The notes: generated from the sequence alone by a model not told the origin. DNA of 64,000 bases from Trypanosoma brucei gambiense DAL972 (GCF_000210295.1 NC_026741.1:372001-436000), one strand, 5' to 3'; counted from the stretch's first letter, positions 41,017 through 52,168 are shown. Made by a program: numbers and translations.

Positions 41017-42996
41017 TCATGCTGGTCCCGCCACGGCAGTTCCCTCGAGAAGGCGGTCAATTACAACGACCTCCTCCACGTCCGGAAGCACGTGCCACTG
41101 AGCGCGATCAGGCACCATCTGCATCACCAGCACCGCATCACGTTCCGCCACATCCACGCACCTGTAATAATTGTAGACGTTGTGCGTTACCTCGAGTCCG
41201 AGTGCCTTCACGGCCACGTCCCACCGGAGCTGCCGTCGAGCCAACAGCGAAGCCTCAAGACCACCCGGTGGGCGGGCTGATGATGTGTCTTCGCCTCCAC
41301 CAACACTTGGTGTCCTATTGAGGTTACAATTATTTGCTTCGCTGTGTCGCGGGCTTGGGTACTTTGAATGCATTTGAGAGAGCTGCCGCGGCGACCGCCT
41401 TTCCACCGTGTGTTGTGTCGGGAGAGCCGGCAACCATGAGCTAGTGCGGCCATCACCCTCTGTGTGATGCTTGTTTTCATTCACACTGCCTCCGTTAAGT
41501 GTACTACCATTTGTGCCCAGACGGCGTCTCTGTACGGCGGCGTCACGCCGCTGTTTCAAGGCACGCATCTCATTTTGCACTAGTTGACGATACCACGCAA
41601 CTTCTTCCTCAATTTGAGCTATTGGCTTATGTCGCATGTCCTCCACGTTACTGACACTTCTCGCACCCCGGCGTCCCTCGTCTGCACGTTCAAAGTCCAT
41701 CCCAAACGATACGTTGCTCCCGCCATTACACGAAAATGCACGTGGGGGCATCGCTGCAGTTGACTCACACGTCGCCGTTGGTGTGGCAGGAAAAAATCTT
41801 GGCGGTGTGAGGCGGCCAAGGCTGGCAGTTGCACGCGCCTCGGCCTGCACTCGCTCCTGCGAGGGCGGGAGCGCCGGATGCCCCTCACGTGGTAGAGATA
41901 CAAATGAAAGCTTCCCCGTATTGTCCACGACACCCAACTCCCGTTGCTGTGCCAGAAAAATATGCTCTCCAACGGAGTCCGGTGTGTCGTGCGATACGTG
42001 CTGGGACACCACAGCGTGAACGGCACCACTCATGATGGGACAGCGGAGTATATCATCACAACTTGGCCGCTGTTGCGGGTCAAGGGCGAGCATGCGGTCC
42101 ACGAGCTCAGCAATCTCCGGCGGGTAGTGTGACGGAAGGGGCTGCCGAGCACCGGTAATCACACGCATCATAAGTGTTGTGATGTCACGTGATTCGAAGG
42201 GATGACGGAGACTCAGTAGCTCGTACAAAATGCAGCCAAGGGACCATACATCGGAACTGGGGCTGCACACACCTCTTTCTAAGTTCTCCGGCGACATATA
42301 TAGCGGTGTGCCACGCATCGCGCCGTTGAAAACTCCGAGTCCATCCTCTCCTAAACTTACGTTTCCTTCCAGTCCTGGCGAAGCTCTAGTGGTTGGTGAT
42401 GAACGCACCGTACAACCGCCGTCCTCGCTAGACTTTTGCTCTTCCTCCCAGGCATTCTGCCCACTCACTTTTCCACCACGATGGTCTCCTACTTTCCATG
42501 CTAGTTTGTCTGTTGCTGGCGTGCGCATCACCTCCGCTACTCCGAAGTCCCCAACAGCCACCTCCTGTGATTGAAGATCGAGGAATATGTTACTTGTTTT
42601 CAGGTCACGATGCACAATGCCCTGCGCATGAAGGTATTGCATGGCGAAACACACGCTAGCGAACCATTTCATGACGCTTTCAAGGGGCAAATACTCATCT
42701 TTCTCCCGCTGTTGTGCTACGAGGCGGTCGAGGTCGCCACCGTCGTAGTAGTCCATTACTATGCAAAGGTTCTCCTTATTGAAAAGGAAAGCGTCCCGCT
42801 GGGCCACGATGAAGGGATGGTTTAGAAGACTCATAACCTCTATCTCACGCACAGCGTCCAGCCGCTGTTGGTCCTGAAACTCAGCGAGGTTAATCCGCTT
42901 CATGACGAATACTCCATCGTCAATCGCTCTACGAACTTTGAATACAACACCGAAACTACCCACAGCCATCTTTTCTATGATATGATATTCATTCAT
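41017..42996 (-). CDS. NEK-like protein kinase with expanded activation segment
   Basis: This 659-residue kinase has its catalytic domain at about residues 4-325. Landmarks are AVGSFGVVFK at 11-20 (first Gly of the loop replaced by Ala11), Lys33 in VMKRI, HRD at 129-131 with DLKTSNIF, DFG at 150-152, GTPLYMSPE at 229-237, and SSDVWSLGCILYEL. The DFG-to-SPE distance is about 85 residues, against roughly 25 in most kinases, so about 60 residues of Ser/Gly/Glu-rich sequence are inserted in the activation segment. The C-terminal part is Ser/Pro/Arg-rich with a short coiled coil (about 480-510). The frame is open upstream to a GTG; the first ATG is at 42996, right before the kinase fold, so I use it. 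Confidence 0.9.
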   Translation of the reverse strand: MNEYHIIEKMAVGSFGVVFKVRRAIDDGVFVMKRINLAEFQDQQRLDAVREIEVMSLLNHPFIVAQRDAFLFNKENLCIVMDYYDGGDLDRLVAQQREKDEYLPLESVMKWFASVCFAMQYLHAQGIVHRDLKTSNIFLDLQSQEVAVGDFGVAEVMRTPATDKLAWKVGDHRGGKVSGQNAWEEEQKSSEDGGCTVRSSPTTRASPGLEGNVSLGEDGLGVFNGAMRGTPLYMSPENLERGVCSPSSDVWSLGCILYELLSLRHPFESRDITTLMMRVITGARQPLPSHYPPEIAELVDRMLALDPQQRPSCDDILRCPIMSGAVHAVVSQHVSHDTPDSVGEHIFLAQQRELGVVDNTGKLSFVSLPREGHPALPPSQERVQAEARATASLGRLTPPRFFPATPTATCESTAAMPPRAFSCNGGSNVSFGMDFERADEGRRGARSVSNVEDMRHKPIAQIEEEVAWYRQLVQNEMRALKQRRDAAVQRRRLGTNGSTLNGGSVNENKHHTEGDGRTSSWLPALPTQHTVERRSPRQLSQMHSKYPSPRHSEANNCNLNRTPSVGGGEDTSSARPPGGLEASLLARRQLRWDVAVKALGLEVTHNVYNYYRCVDVAERDAVLVMQMVPDRAQWHVLPDVEEVVVIDRLLEGTAVAGPA

Positions 42997-43886
42997 CACT
43001 TGGTACCTCAACCACCTGCTTTCCTTTTTATGCCTCTCTATTTCTGCGCACTCAACTTCACAGCCGTGTGTCACGCTCACACTTACGCCGTGAAAGCCTT
43101 AAGGCATACACAAAAAGCAATTTTCTTTCCACCTCTCTCTACGTCAATTTCAACCTCCTCAACCCGTTCAGCTCTCAGTCCGCTAAACCTTTCAGCCCGT
43201 TAATAACTTGCCCACAAACGATCGCGGCTCAGCCGGGTCCTCTTCTCTTCTCTTCTCCCCTCTTGTTTTTCTGTGGCCTTATTTACGCCGACTACTTCAC
43301 GGCCTCTCCCCCGTGCTTGGCGGAACAAAGAGGGGTTACGGATTTCCTGCCGCTCGCACAACTCACCGTGAGGTGTTACAGTTCCCCCACCCCCAGCTGT
43401 TATGATTTGGGAAAGAGTTGAATGGCAAAGAAAAAGATGGACAAGAGGCAGGTGAAGCACTCAATAAGGCGACTATGAGGGACAGAAGACAGGGACAGTA
43501 ACAATAGATCGGCCAAAAGGGGGGAGCTTTTCAGTTGGTGAAACGAAGGAAAGCCGCACTAAAAGCGACTTCAGTTGATGTGAGAGAAAACAAAACGAAA
43601 GGGGGTTGAAAGACGTTGGCACACGGACAAGGGCATCTGTCGTCCTCTGGGCGTAGCGTAGTGGATAAAAGCTGCCACTCAACGCCGACCAGATGTGCAG
43701 CGCAATAATAGGAATGCGGAGTTCAGCAAACAAATATAAACGTTTTAAAAAATCCTTGTACAAATAGATTCGTTATGCTTAATATAATGAACACAGATTG
43801 GCAAAGGTAAGCGAATATTCAAAAAAATAAAATAAGAGTTAACTCCTGTGCGCGGGCTTCACCGGGCATGGCAGCCGATCGATAAT
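42997..43886. other. Intergenic region, no gene seen
   Basis: Spacer between the second NEK gene and the 751-residue unknown. Purine-rich + strand blocks at 43400-43610 are pyrimidine-rich on the - strand and could serve as the splice signal for the NEK gene, but I cannot pick one site. Confidence 0.6.
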
Positions 43887-46142
43887 CTAGACGGCGTCAA
43901 ACCCAAGCCGGCGTCTCTCCCGATGGAGTGCGAGGCGATAACAATAATGAAGTTTGGCGTCATCGGCAACAGTAGCAGCACCGCGGTAGGGAAGCGGCAT
44001 TGTACACACGTCGTGCTCGTAGGCTGCGTTGTACCACTTTTCGATCACATCTTGTCTCCCTTCATTGTTCATCTCGTGGATTACAAGACGTGGAGGCTGT
44101 TGGCCTAAGCATCCATCGCTCAAGACCTTGAAGCATTGTAGTTCCTCCCAACGCGAGAAGACCCGTGGGGGAAACATTCTTACCTCTGCTGCGCTACAAC
44201 AATCCAAGTAACAGTAAATGTTGCTCTTGTCAGCATTGACGTCATAGCTAGCGCCCTTGCCGCTGCTGCAGATATTCAGAGGGACGCGACCTCTTTTAGA
44301 ATCGCTGCCCACTTCGCAATTACCATCGGAACCCACAGCCACGGCAAGTGGTATCCACAATTCACTAAAGTCAGGCACAGTGTTCGTGCTGGCACCCGCT
44401 TCGCTCCATGGCGATAGTGGCCGCTCTCCCAGTGAATGCCAACACCGGAATTTATTCCCCACCTGCTCATCACAGTCAGTAATCCGTCCCACCGGTGGCA
44501 GCCCCTTCAGGGGGTGTGAAATCCCACGTGATACCGAGCTGGCCGCAAGCTCAGAGCACAGCTGAGCAGCGGGCGTCCCCACGAACAGCCACAAACCTGG
44601 GCAGTAGCGGTGACGAAGGGGGCGTTTTTTACCGCCGTTAGGGAAAGTCCCGCCACAAAACGATTGGTTGTCCTTAAGCTCCCTCAGCTCGTTCATCACA
44701 GAGGTTGTTCTCCCTCTGAGGTTTTCGGCTGCAATGTTACGAAGTGTGAGTGTGCGACGCAGTTGCTTTCCGTCAGGAAGCTTGAGCTCCGCATTCTGCG
44801 ATATGGCTGGCGCTACCCACTGCTCGGATGCCCGCCTCAACGCACCACCACGCTTTGCGTGCCTGCGACGCCGATAATTTCGTCTGTCATGTGAAAAGGC
44901 TGGATCACAATCGCGGTCATGCGTGGTGTAGGGCACAACTATGCGTTGGAGCTCCTTTCCCCCGGCCCCCACATCTTTCACTCCAAAAAGCACCTCGATT
45001 TCATTTCCCACCCTCAAAGGAGGCTGCTGTGGAAACTGCGGATCCGCGACTCCCGTCCTTTGACAATTCGACCCACCGTGCAAGGCAACTTCCTTGATGT
45101 GGCACTGTAGAGCCGTCACAGTCGATCCTAACCGAGTTGCTTCTATCACACTCTCGAGTAGCAGACACCGCCGCATCGAAGATTGAAGTCGTGACCGCCC
45201 ATTACCACTACTCAGCAGGTTAGTGTGTGGGATAATGGGCCCATCAAGAATAGCGGCAGCCTCATCAGCGGAATGTGGAGCGGACCACTGCGGCTTCACC
45301 AATTGAATGGCTGAAGGTAGGGTCGGTTCGTCGACAAGAAGCTCTGCAGCGGGGGGCAAAGTGACCGCCCGAGACGCACAATGAAATACGGAGAGGGCGT
45401 CATGCCAAGTTGTTCTAATGGTACTACCCGCAAGCGCCCGCTGAAGCAGCTTTGAACGGCTACCACAGGCACCAGGGGCACAGCACCGTGGTGTGAGCAT
45501 CAATAGAAACTCCCCATGCTTGATGAACAGCCACTGAATCACGGTGGTCACCTGCAGTGGTCGCAATAGTGGTGGAGGCTCCACCTCTTCAGAAAAGGAG
45601 CCGGCTCCTGGACAAGAGTGCTCTCCCTCTCTGTGTGTCGTTGCATTGACGACTGTACTGCATGCTGGCAAGAGCGGGAGGCGAGACGGCTCCATGGCCG
45701 CCACTTCATAGTTGTGTAACATTTCCCTGGCATGTGGCAGAGACCTCAATGGTCTGTGCCTTTGTTCGCTGCTGCTAATACCGCTGGCGGTATATGACCT
45801 AAGGACGGCATCGCCTTCGTGTCTCAGTTTGCAAAGCAGCGCCAGTGATACATCACTGCCGTGTCTGTCGGTTTGGTGAACGAACTTCAACGGCATAGCG
45901 TTATTGCTGCCGTTTCTCTCGCGGTGGAGGGTCGGAAGTTGCTCCTCTTGTAGGTGAAAGCCAGTATTAAAAAAGGAGAGAGGTTGACCATATGGGCGAA
46001 GGGTTGTATACATTTTTTTCTTCGGCAAAATCACGCTCGTACGAATATCTCCTACATTCTTCCCGACCGGCACAATGGATGCATAATGAGAAGCAGCGAC
46101 GCCCCTCCAGGCAGGGAACGAGGGGAAAAGAAAAGGTAGCAT
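43887..46142 (-). CDS. Hypothetical protein, 751 residues
   Basis: I do not recognise this protein. It begins with an ATG and a hydrophobic, aromatic stretch (MLPFLFPSFPAWRGVAASHY) that could be a weak mitochondrial or secretory signal. The rest is a mixed globular sequence with scattered Cys and His and no repeats, no clear membrane segment and no obvious catalytic motif. The frame is long and intact with coding-like composition, so it is a real gene. It lies between the second NEK kinase and PTPA in the same direction. Confidence 0.8.
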   Translation of the reverse strand: MLPFLFPSFPAWRGVAASHYASIVPVGKNVGDIRTSVILPKKKMYTTLRPYGQPLSFFNTGFHLQEEQLPTLHRERNGSNNAMPLKFVHQTDRHGSDVSLALLCKLRHEGDAVLRSYTASGISSSEQRHRPLRSLPHAREMLHNYEVAAMEPSRLPLLPACSTVVNATTHREGEHSCPGAGSFSEEVEPPPLLRPLQVTTVIQWLFIKHGEFLLMLTPRCCAPGACGSRSKLLQRALAGSTIRTTWHDALSVFHCASRAVTLPPAAELLVDEPTLPSAIQLVKPQWSAPHSADEAAAILDGPIIPHTNLLSSGNGRSRLQSSMRRCLLLESVIEATRLGSTVTALQCHIKEVALHGGSNCQRTGVADPQFPQQPPLRVGNEIEVLFGVKDVGAGGKELQRIVVPYTTHDRDCDPAFSHDRRNYRRRRHAKRGGALRRASEQWVAPAISQNAELKLPDGKQLRRTLTLRNIAAENLRGRTTSVMNELRELKDNQSFCGGTFPNGGKKRPLRHRYCPGLWLFVGTPAAQLCSELAASSVSRGISHPLKGLPPVGRITDCDEQVGNKFRCWHSLGERPLSPWSEAGASTNTVPDFSELWIPLAVAVGSDGNCEVGSDSKRGRVPLNICSSGKGASYDVNADKSNIYCYLDCCSAAEVRMFPPRVFSRWEELQCFKVLSDGCLGQQPPRLVIHEMNNEGRQDVIEKWYNAAYEHDVCTMPLPYRGAATVADDAKLHYCYRLALHRERRRLGFDAV

Positions 46143-46812
46143 TACACCTCGGAACGGGAGTAATCAACGCGCCCACTACCGCACGCAACAGTGAGAAAGG
46201 AGTGAACCACTAAAAGGTTGGCGGTGGCATTGAGTCATCGTCACTGCCTTAGCAAACTACAAAGATAAAACAAAAAAAACCCAAGAGGAGGGAGGGATGC
46301 CAGCGCGATCACGACTGGATAACCAAAGACCAGATACCACGGTTCAACTGGCACAACGCCCCCAAGAAGTTTTCACGCTCCTAAGCGACTCCCGTAGGAT
46401 ACTCCATATACAAACATTGGCAAGGAAGAGTGGAGTAGTGTGAAAAAACGACAAAATTACAAAGATGAAGAGTCTTTGCTTTCCGTAAGCCTCACTGGTA
46501 ATATATTCAACGTCCCATCTTTACCCCTGCCGCCTTCTTTTTCCCGCTTCCAATGGTAGTGCGTCCCATAATATGCACATGGACGCGAGTAGGAACGTGC
46601 TGTGTAGAGTCAAGCCATAAATAAAAGGGGTATACAAACCACAGAACTGTAACAACATCAGGTATAATGGTGGCGTTACGAACGCGCACCACCGCTCTCT
46701 TCACATTTGATCTCACCAACAATAAGGAACCCCTCTACCCCATCCGCCTATTCAGTCATTCCCCCATTCTTTGCATTTTTCCTGATTCCTCCAGCGCGCT
46801 CCCAACCCTGTG
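46143..46812. other. Intergenic region, no gene seen
   Basis: Spacer between PTPA and the 751-residue unknown; open frames here are short and without domains. Confidence 0.7.
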
Positions 46813-48027
46813 CTACTGTTGCTCAGGCCATGGGAGGTGCTCACCAAAGAGGAGGTGCTGTACAACGTTGAACTTCAATAACACTTCCGCGGCATACATT
46901 TTAACCATACCTGTGTACGTTTTCTTCCATGAATCCACCCCGCTGATATTATAGAGCATACTGCTGTGCTCAAAGAAGGGGCCAGATTTATTCTCAATCA
47001 CCCACAACACCTGGGCAAAGTACATATATTCCTCTGCGTGTCTTCTCACGATGTCTGCTTCGCAGACGTGCTTCGGTAATATCAACTCGTGATTCGCGTT
47101 GCCGTTGCTATTTTCACTACCATTTTCAGCATTGTTGTTGGCATTTGTCGTAGTCTCTGGGGTTGCAGTTGGCACCTCCTTATTTATAAGCTGCGAAGCA
47201 CCAAATACAAAAGGCAAATGGTGATAGTCGTCCAACCCCCACACGCCATGAGAACCCGCTGGCTCCAGCTTGTAGTGATGTTGGAGGTGACGCATGAAGG
47301 AAAGATACGCACTGAAGACGTCGAAGACCATTGCGCGGCGTAGCTGTAGCAGTGCATCCCTTTGCTCCACAGGAGGTGGTGGTGGTCGCTGAACTTTGTG
47401 AGGAACAACCACAGGTACGTCAGATTGCAACGGTGCGCCATTGTCTCCGCACTCCTGCATGCAGATAAGCATGACAATGAAGAAATGTAGTTCATGCCCC
47501 GTGCCGTAGTCAATGCGCACACTGTTACCGAATGCATCCTTCATGTATTCAGCAAGCTCCAACACCAAAGGATCATCTCCATTTCCATTCGCTCTCGCTT
47601 CTTTCAAAACCTCACCTGCACTAATGCCTCGATTTTGTCGTTCAGTTGTATCTCCCAATCCGCGATTGAGCGTGGCAACCAACCCCCGCATCAGGTCAAA
47701 AATATTCTCCTCAAGCCGGCTATGAAACAACCGGAAAGACCTATTACCAAACCGCTGCTGCTTCATATCTTCCAGCGGTATGCTTGCCACGATAGAACGG
47801 AGGTGTGGGAAGAAGACATCCGTGAAGAAGGCAATTGTTGGATGTTTCTCTTCGCGGCGCTGCTGAAGCCAGGCACTTCGAGACATCTCCTCAACCGCCT
47901 CCGCGCAGCATTGCACGTAAGACACAATCTTGGCAAACGACGGCGACGAGTGAAACGTTTCGACGAGTTGCGGCTTCTCAAGGATGTATTTCCGCGGTAC
48001 ATGAGGATTACCAGGTACCTGCGACAT
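46813..48027 (-). CDS. PTPA: PP2A phosphatase activator (PTPA), peptidyl-prolyl isomerase type
   Basis: This 404-residue protein belongs to the phosphotyrosyl phosphatase activator family, which activates PP2A catalytic subunits by aiding metal loading and shows prolyl-isomerase activity. Hallmarks are YGTGHELHF, then GVWGLDDYHHLPFVFGASQL, then the C-terminal MLYNISGVDSWKKTYTGM. Two low-complexity insertions are present: a Pro-rich run near PPPPPVEQ and an Asn/Glu-rich run (NANNNAENGSENSNGNAN) after the signature. The C-terminus ends in EHLPWPEQQ-like sequence, close to the family's FGxLLP ending. The frame runs up to a TTG at 48057; the first ATG, giving MSQVPGNPHVPRKY, is at 48027. Confidence 0.95.
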   Translation of the reverse strand: MSQVPGNPHVPRKYILEKPQLVETFHSSPSFAKIVSYVQCCAEAVEEMSRSAWLQQRREEKHPTIAFFTDVFFPHLRSIVASIPLEDMKQQRFGNRSFRLFHSRLEENIFDLMRGLVATLNRGLGDTTERQNRGISAGEVLKEARANGNGDDPLVLELAEYMKDAFGNSVRIDYGTGHELHFFIVMLICMQECGDNGAPLQSDVPVVVPHKVQRPPPPPVEQRDALLQLRRAMVFDVFSAYLSFMRHLQHHYKLEPAGSHGVWGLDDYHHLPFVFGASQLINKEVPTATPETTTNANNNAENGSENSNGNANHELILPKHVCEADIVRRHAEEYMYFAQVLWVIENKSGPFFEHSSMLYNISGVDSWKKTYTGMVKMYAAEVLLKFNVVQHLLFGEHLPWPEQQ

Positions 48028-49476
48028 TTGTAGTGGTTGCACTAACGATGGCAGCAACGGGAGTTGTAGGAAAGTGGCAGAAATGATGAGTGTCGATGGA
48101 GAGTGTCGCTACACACGTCAGTGGTAACACACAGCGAGAAGTTGTAGAGCGTCTCACCTCTGTAAAACCAACACTTCCCCCCCCCGCCGTAGGTATAAGG
48201 CTGTGGAAAATAGTAAACGAATGTATAAATGTGTGTACGCGCGTTGCGAGGAGTGTTGAAACTACACGGTCACGACCACTATTACCCCTCCGTTTAGCTG
48301 TGCTATATTTGACTGGTGCTGCTTGCGTAGCCCCCGTGAGAACGGAATGAGAAAATAAGCTCGCGGCAACCGATCAATCGGCCAAAGAGAATGGAAGGGT
48401 AGGTGGCTGCACACAATGATAGTAAATGCTAACTAATGTAATTCCTTCAAAGCACGTCAGGGAGCCAGAAAATGTGAAATTGGAAGTAAGGTAGTCAAAT
48501 CAACAAATATTGAGTATGCAGGGGTACAAATAACAAAGAATTGTGAAAGAAGGGAAGCAATCCTAAGCGCATGCAGGGTTGGTAAATGTCGTCGCATCCA
48601 TACACTGCGCGACCCGCAAGGCCCTGACGTATCTCAAGGTTTGGGCCCTAACAAAGGACAAACCAACTCGCATATGCTACGCGAATGCGTGGGCGTATTT
48701 GGACTATGGCGATTCAAAGAAAACTAGGAGTTTTGAAATTAAGCTTACTCACCTCCCCCCCCCTATTTGAACGCTGCAACGCCAACATGACGAACAAACA
48801 CAGACACACACAAAAAAAAAAAGAGGGAGTCTTACCCGCTACGCCATCCCTCTCTACGTTTATACACCCTGCACGGCTGTGCATATGAATACGTACATGC
48901 ACCCATTTAATATATTTGAATAAACACACAACGATAAAAAAACGCACCACCACATGGGACCACAATGGCAGATCTGCGGGACGCAGGCGAAAATGCCAGC
49001 GAGGCTAACAACGATGACAATAACGATAGTGAGGTACAGACAAAGTAAAACAAAGCTCGTGGTAAAGGGAACAATGTGGAATGGGAAACAGGGTAACATA
49101 TCAAACATCCGCGGAAATGCGTTCCCATACCATTCATTTAGAGTAATGGAGATTCCCCGCGCTTGCAAGCGATAAGTGCCAGTCTCCATAAACATGGGAA
49201 TGGACCCTCTCCTGCACCTCGTTTCTTTTCTTCGCTCTCACCCCTTTGCTTACCTTAAATCAATTCGCCTTCACCGTTCTGCGCTTTCGCGGCCCCATGA
49301 TGTCTTCTTTGGTGAAGCCCCCATCCACTGGAAAAAAAAAAAGCGCCAAGAATTCTCAACGGAACGAAAATGAAAAATTTAAAAAAAAGAATAGAGATTA
49401 CAAGAGCATCTGTGAAGTAAAGCAGTGTGTGTGTATGTGGGGGTGGATGGGGAGAAAAAGTCTGCTGTAACAAGTG
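48028..49476. other. Intergenic region, no gene seen
   Basis: The spacer between PTPA and PGP synthase holds A-rich runs near 48810 and 49330-49390. Open frames of 60-111 codons on both strands have no domains. Most of it is probably the 3' UTR of PGP synthase plus the PTPA leader. Confidence 0.65.
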
Positions 49477-51324
49477 CTACAAAAGGTCCTGCCCCATTTG
49501 TGCCATAAGCGAAACCAGAGGCTGAAAACGACCCTCGCCGTTACCGACAAATCGCTCATCCGACACAGATGTCGACTCTTGAAGAAGAGAAATGAGATCC
49601 TGCCGCAGAGCGCCTCGAAGCCCCTCGTTTGTTGTGTACAAAAACACCTCCACCTCCACATCTCTGTGGACGGAGCGGGACCCGTAATTTGTACTGCCGT
49701 AAGATACCAAATATGGCTCTCCTACATGATCCCACGTTTCTTCGCAGTTAACGACATTATTATTGTTTGTGCCACTAGCGCGAGCGCTGCTAATTCCCAC
49801 TCCTCCCACCGGGGCACCACCTTGTTTCTGATCCTTCGTGAACCAAAGTCCTTTCGCGTGGTATGTCTTTCCCTCCGCACTGAACTCGTGCAAGCGGATA
49901 CGGTGTGCACACTTGTATTCCTTCATTAAGTAACGGAAGGCTCGCTGCAACTGCAGGTAGAAGTAAGGTATGTACCGAGCGAAGCCTTTCGAACCGTACC
50001 ATCCATTTGTACTGACGCTAGCAGTTATGAAATCGTACGGGCTACTGCTGGCAAGTAACTCATCGACAAAGTGTCCATACATATTAAGATAAGGTGAGGC
50101 CAAGTAGATGTGCGTCGACCGTGGTGCCATCCTCAGTAACATTTGCACGATGAAGGAATCGTGAAAAATGTTGGCGCGTGCACACTGCATGGTCGGGAAG
50201 AGAAGAGTATCGTAGTGTCCCGTCGCTTCATCTTCCATCTCTGGGTGCTGCTCCACTTGCCACGCTTCCGCTGCTACAGCCCCGGAACTATTTGCGAAGT
50301 CCCGCAACCTCCTCTCAGCTACTTCACAGAATTCGTACCACTGCGTCGATGGATCCACGCCTGCCATATTAGGAAAGATGGTAAGGTTACTCCCCGCATG
50401 CACCACGAACTCCCCACTACTCGAATTCGCATTCTGTCCCCATTTCTTCGTACCACCACAACCCGCAACGGTCGCAGAACCCGCATTCGTGTTACACTCC
50501 TTGTGGATTCCAACTGGATACGATAAAGCACAAAGAGCGTCAACGAGACCACTGAACCACGCAGCGACGTGAGGGTTGTCGTGCACAGCCAAATAGCGGT
50601 CAACGCGGGTGTCGAAATAGTCGTCGGAAAGGTTCGCCCCGGTGAGAATCGTCTGGCAGTTGTCGAAGCAGAATATTTTGGTGTGTTGTACCCCAAGCGC
50701 CTCACGAGCCCTGCCGAATGGGGCCACGAGCCAATTCCAGCGACACGGCGATTGGAACAGAAAGAGTCGCACGTTCACAGCAGAGTCTGCACCAGGGGAC
50801 GCCGCCTCAGATTGGAGGTTTAGCAGTTCTGCTACAGTCTTTAGGTTTTGCCGAACGTGCATCCGATTGTAGTCCAGAAGAATGCACACATCGAGTGCCT
50901 TTCTGTCGCTACGAGCCTTCGACACCCGGTTTCTCAGCGCAGTGACAAGCTGTCGGGCGAGCGGACCATCGCCAATATACAGCGCAGACAAAACAATACG
51001 ATGTTGGGCTGCACTGATTTGTCGCAGCAGCTCACTAAAGAATTGCTTCGGGCCGGCCAACACCCGCAGATCTTTACCACGCGCAGGAAGTGTGCAGCAC
51101 GTTTCTCCAAGGAAACGCAACATCTCTGCCTGCGGACCATCAGTAACAACACTGCTGGCGCCCCTCGTTCTTCCCCCCACAGTGACCTTGTTGTCAAGCG
51201 CGTGGAAAAGAGTGCCATTAGAATGGCAAGTAGAAGTCTGCACAGAACCACTCAGGCTGAAGAGACGAAAGGCCAGAAGCAGCGACGTACCAAACACAAG
51301 TGCGTAAGCGAGAAGAAAGAACAT
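49477..51324 (-). CDS. PGPS: Phosphatidylglycerophosphate synthase, PLD superfamily (PGS1 type)
   Basis: This 615-residue enzyme should make phosphatidylglycerophosphate from CDP-diacylglycerol and glycerol 3-phosphate, the committed step to phosphatidylglycerol and cardiolipin in mitochondria. The first HKD motif is HTKIFCFD (His214, Lys216, Asp221), followed by TGANLSDDYF. The second is YHAKGLWF (His489, Lys491), with the downstream YGSTNYGSRS typical of PGS1. The last Asp of the second HKD is replaced by Thr, a known divergence of this motif in PLD proteins. The N-terminus (FFLLAYALVFGTSLLLAF) is a membrane segment or import signal. The frame starts upstream at TTG; the ATG at 51324 fits a splice site with AG at 51444-51443. 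Matches my memory of T. brucei TbPgps. Confidence 0.93.
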   Translation of the reverse strand: MFFLLAYALVFGTSLLLAFRLFSLSGSVQTSTCHSNGTLFHALDNKVTVGGRTRGASSVVTDGPQAEMLRFLGETCCTLPARGKDLRVLAGPKQFFSELLRQISAAQHRIVLSALYIGDGPLARQLVTALRNRVSKARSDRKALDVCILLDYNRMHVRQNLKTVAELLNLQSEAASPGADSAVNVRLFLFQSPCRWNWLVAPFGRAREALGVQHTKIFCFDNCQTILTGANLSDDYFDTRVDRYLAVHDNPHVAAWFSGLVDALCALSYPVGIHKECNTNAGSATVAGCGGTKKWGQNANSSSGEFVVHAGSNLTIFPNMAGVDPSTQWYEFCEVAERRLRDFANSSGAVAAEAWQVEQHPEMEDEATGHYDTLLFPTMQCARANIFHDSFIVQMLLRMAPRSTHIYLASPYLNMYGHFVDELLASSSPYDFITASVSTNGWYGSKGFARYIPYFYLQLQRAFRYLMKEYKCAHRIRLHEFSAEGKTYHAKGLWFTKDQKQGGAPVGGVGISSARASGTNNNNVVNCEETWDHVGEPYLVSYGSTNYGSRSVHRDVEVEVFLYTTNEGLRGALRQDLISLLQESTSVSDERFVGNGEGRFQPLVSLMAQMGQDLL

Positions 51325-51710
51325 TGTTCCCTTTTCACCAAGGTCGCGACGCACTACTGTCAAACGCACTACAACAGATGACCTTCCCCCGGTTGACAAC
51401 TTCTTTGCAGACGAGAGTTCAGCGGTGGAGAGCCGTAAGATACTAAGAGAAGAAACTGCACGTTAAATGGGAGAGGGGACAGAGGGAACACAAAATAAAG
51501 ACAGTTTCCAACGGCACGACAGCAGGAGGAAGAACACTATCCGAAACAACTCCGTTGTCTCGTTAGTTTACCCGGTCTGGTCGTCCACCTATCAATACGA
51601 CAATCCTTTAGCACATCCCCATGCGCCAGTTCAGCAACTCATACTCGTGCACGGTCCAAAACTTCACCGCCACCCTCGCTGGCCCTTGTCCTTGCTGTTG
51701 CCGTTCTTCT
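51325..51710. other. Leader DNA of PGP synthase
   Basis: Read on the - strand, the pyrimidine tract TTTCTTCTCTTAG ends with AG at 51444-51443, the probable spliced-leader site for PGP synthase (5' UTR about 118 nt). No gene is seen. Confidence 0.6.
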
Positions 51711-52163
51711 TCACGAGTCGCTGACATTCGAGTCTACCACGCAGACAGCGCCCTGCAGGCCATTTTCCAGCAACAGCGGGAGTAGCGCCTCATACACCTT
51801 TTCGTCGCAGACAAATCCCTCGGCGTAACCAAATCGCACCTCCACTGCACATCGTGTTGGTTCTGGTGCTGGGGTTTGCGTTGTGCCTGTGCTTTTCGTC
51901 CATGGCACTCTGGCAACAACCGTGCGCCCACTTGGGGATGTGGACCTAATCGAAGCCACAGCACTCCCCGCATCGATACACGGGAAAAGGCTTCGACAGT
52001 CGTTTATTTGCATGGCGAGTTCATCAGCAGCTGTCATTACCACATTACAGGACGACGAGCGCGAGGAAGACAAGCGATGCTCTGCCGGTTCCATGTCATA
52101 AGACAACTTACCTTTGGTGTCCCGCTTCATGGGCGTTACACAGTCGGACCCGCATACACACAT
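51711..52163 (-). CDS. Small hypothetical protein, 150 residues
   Basis: This is a small gene candidate. The C-terminal half (about residues 105-150: CAVEVRFGYAEGFVCDEKVYEALL and onward to VVDSN) looks like a folded alpha/beta segment and has coding-like composition. The N-terminal half is Ser/Arg-rich. Met12 and Met24 are alternative starts that would remove the Cys-rich first residues. It sits between PGP synthase and the ACAD-like gene in the same direction. No family is recognised. Confidence 0.6.
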   Translation of the reverse strand: MCVCGSDCVTPMKRDTKGKLSYDMEPAEHRLSSSRSSSCNVVMTAADELAMQINDCRSLFPCIDAGSAVASIRSTSPSGRTVVARVPWTKSTGTTQTPAPEPTRCAVEVRFGYAEGFVCDEKVYEALLPLLLENGLQGAVCVVDSNVSDS

Positions 52164-52168
52164 ATACG

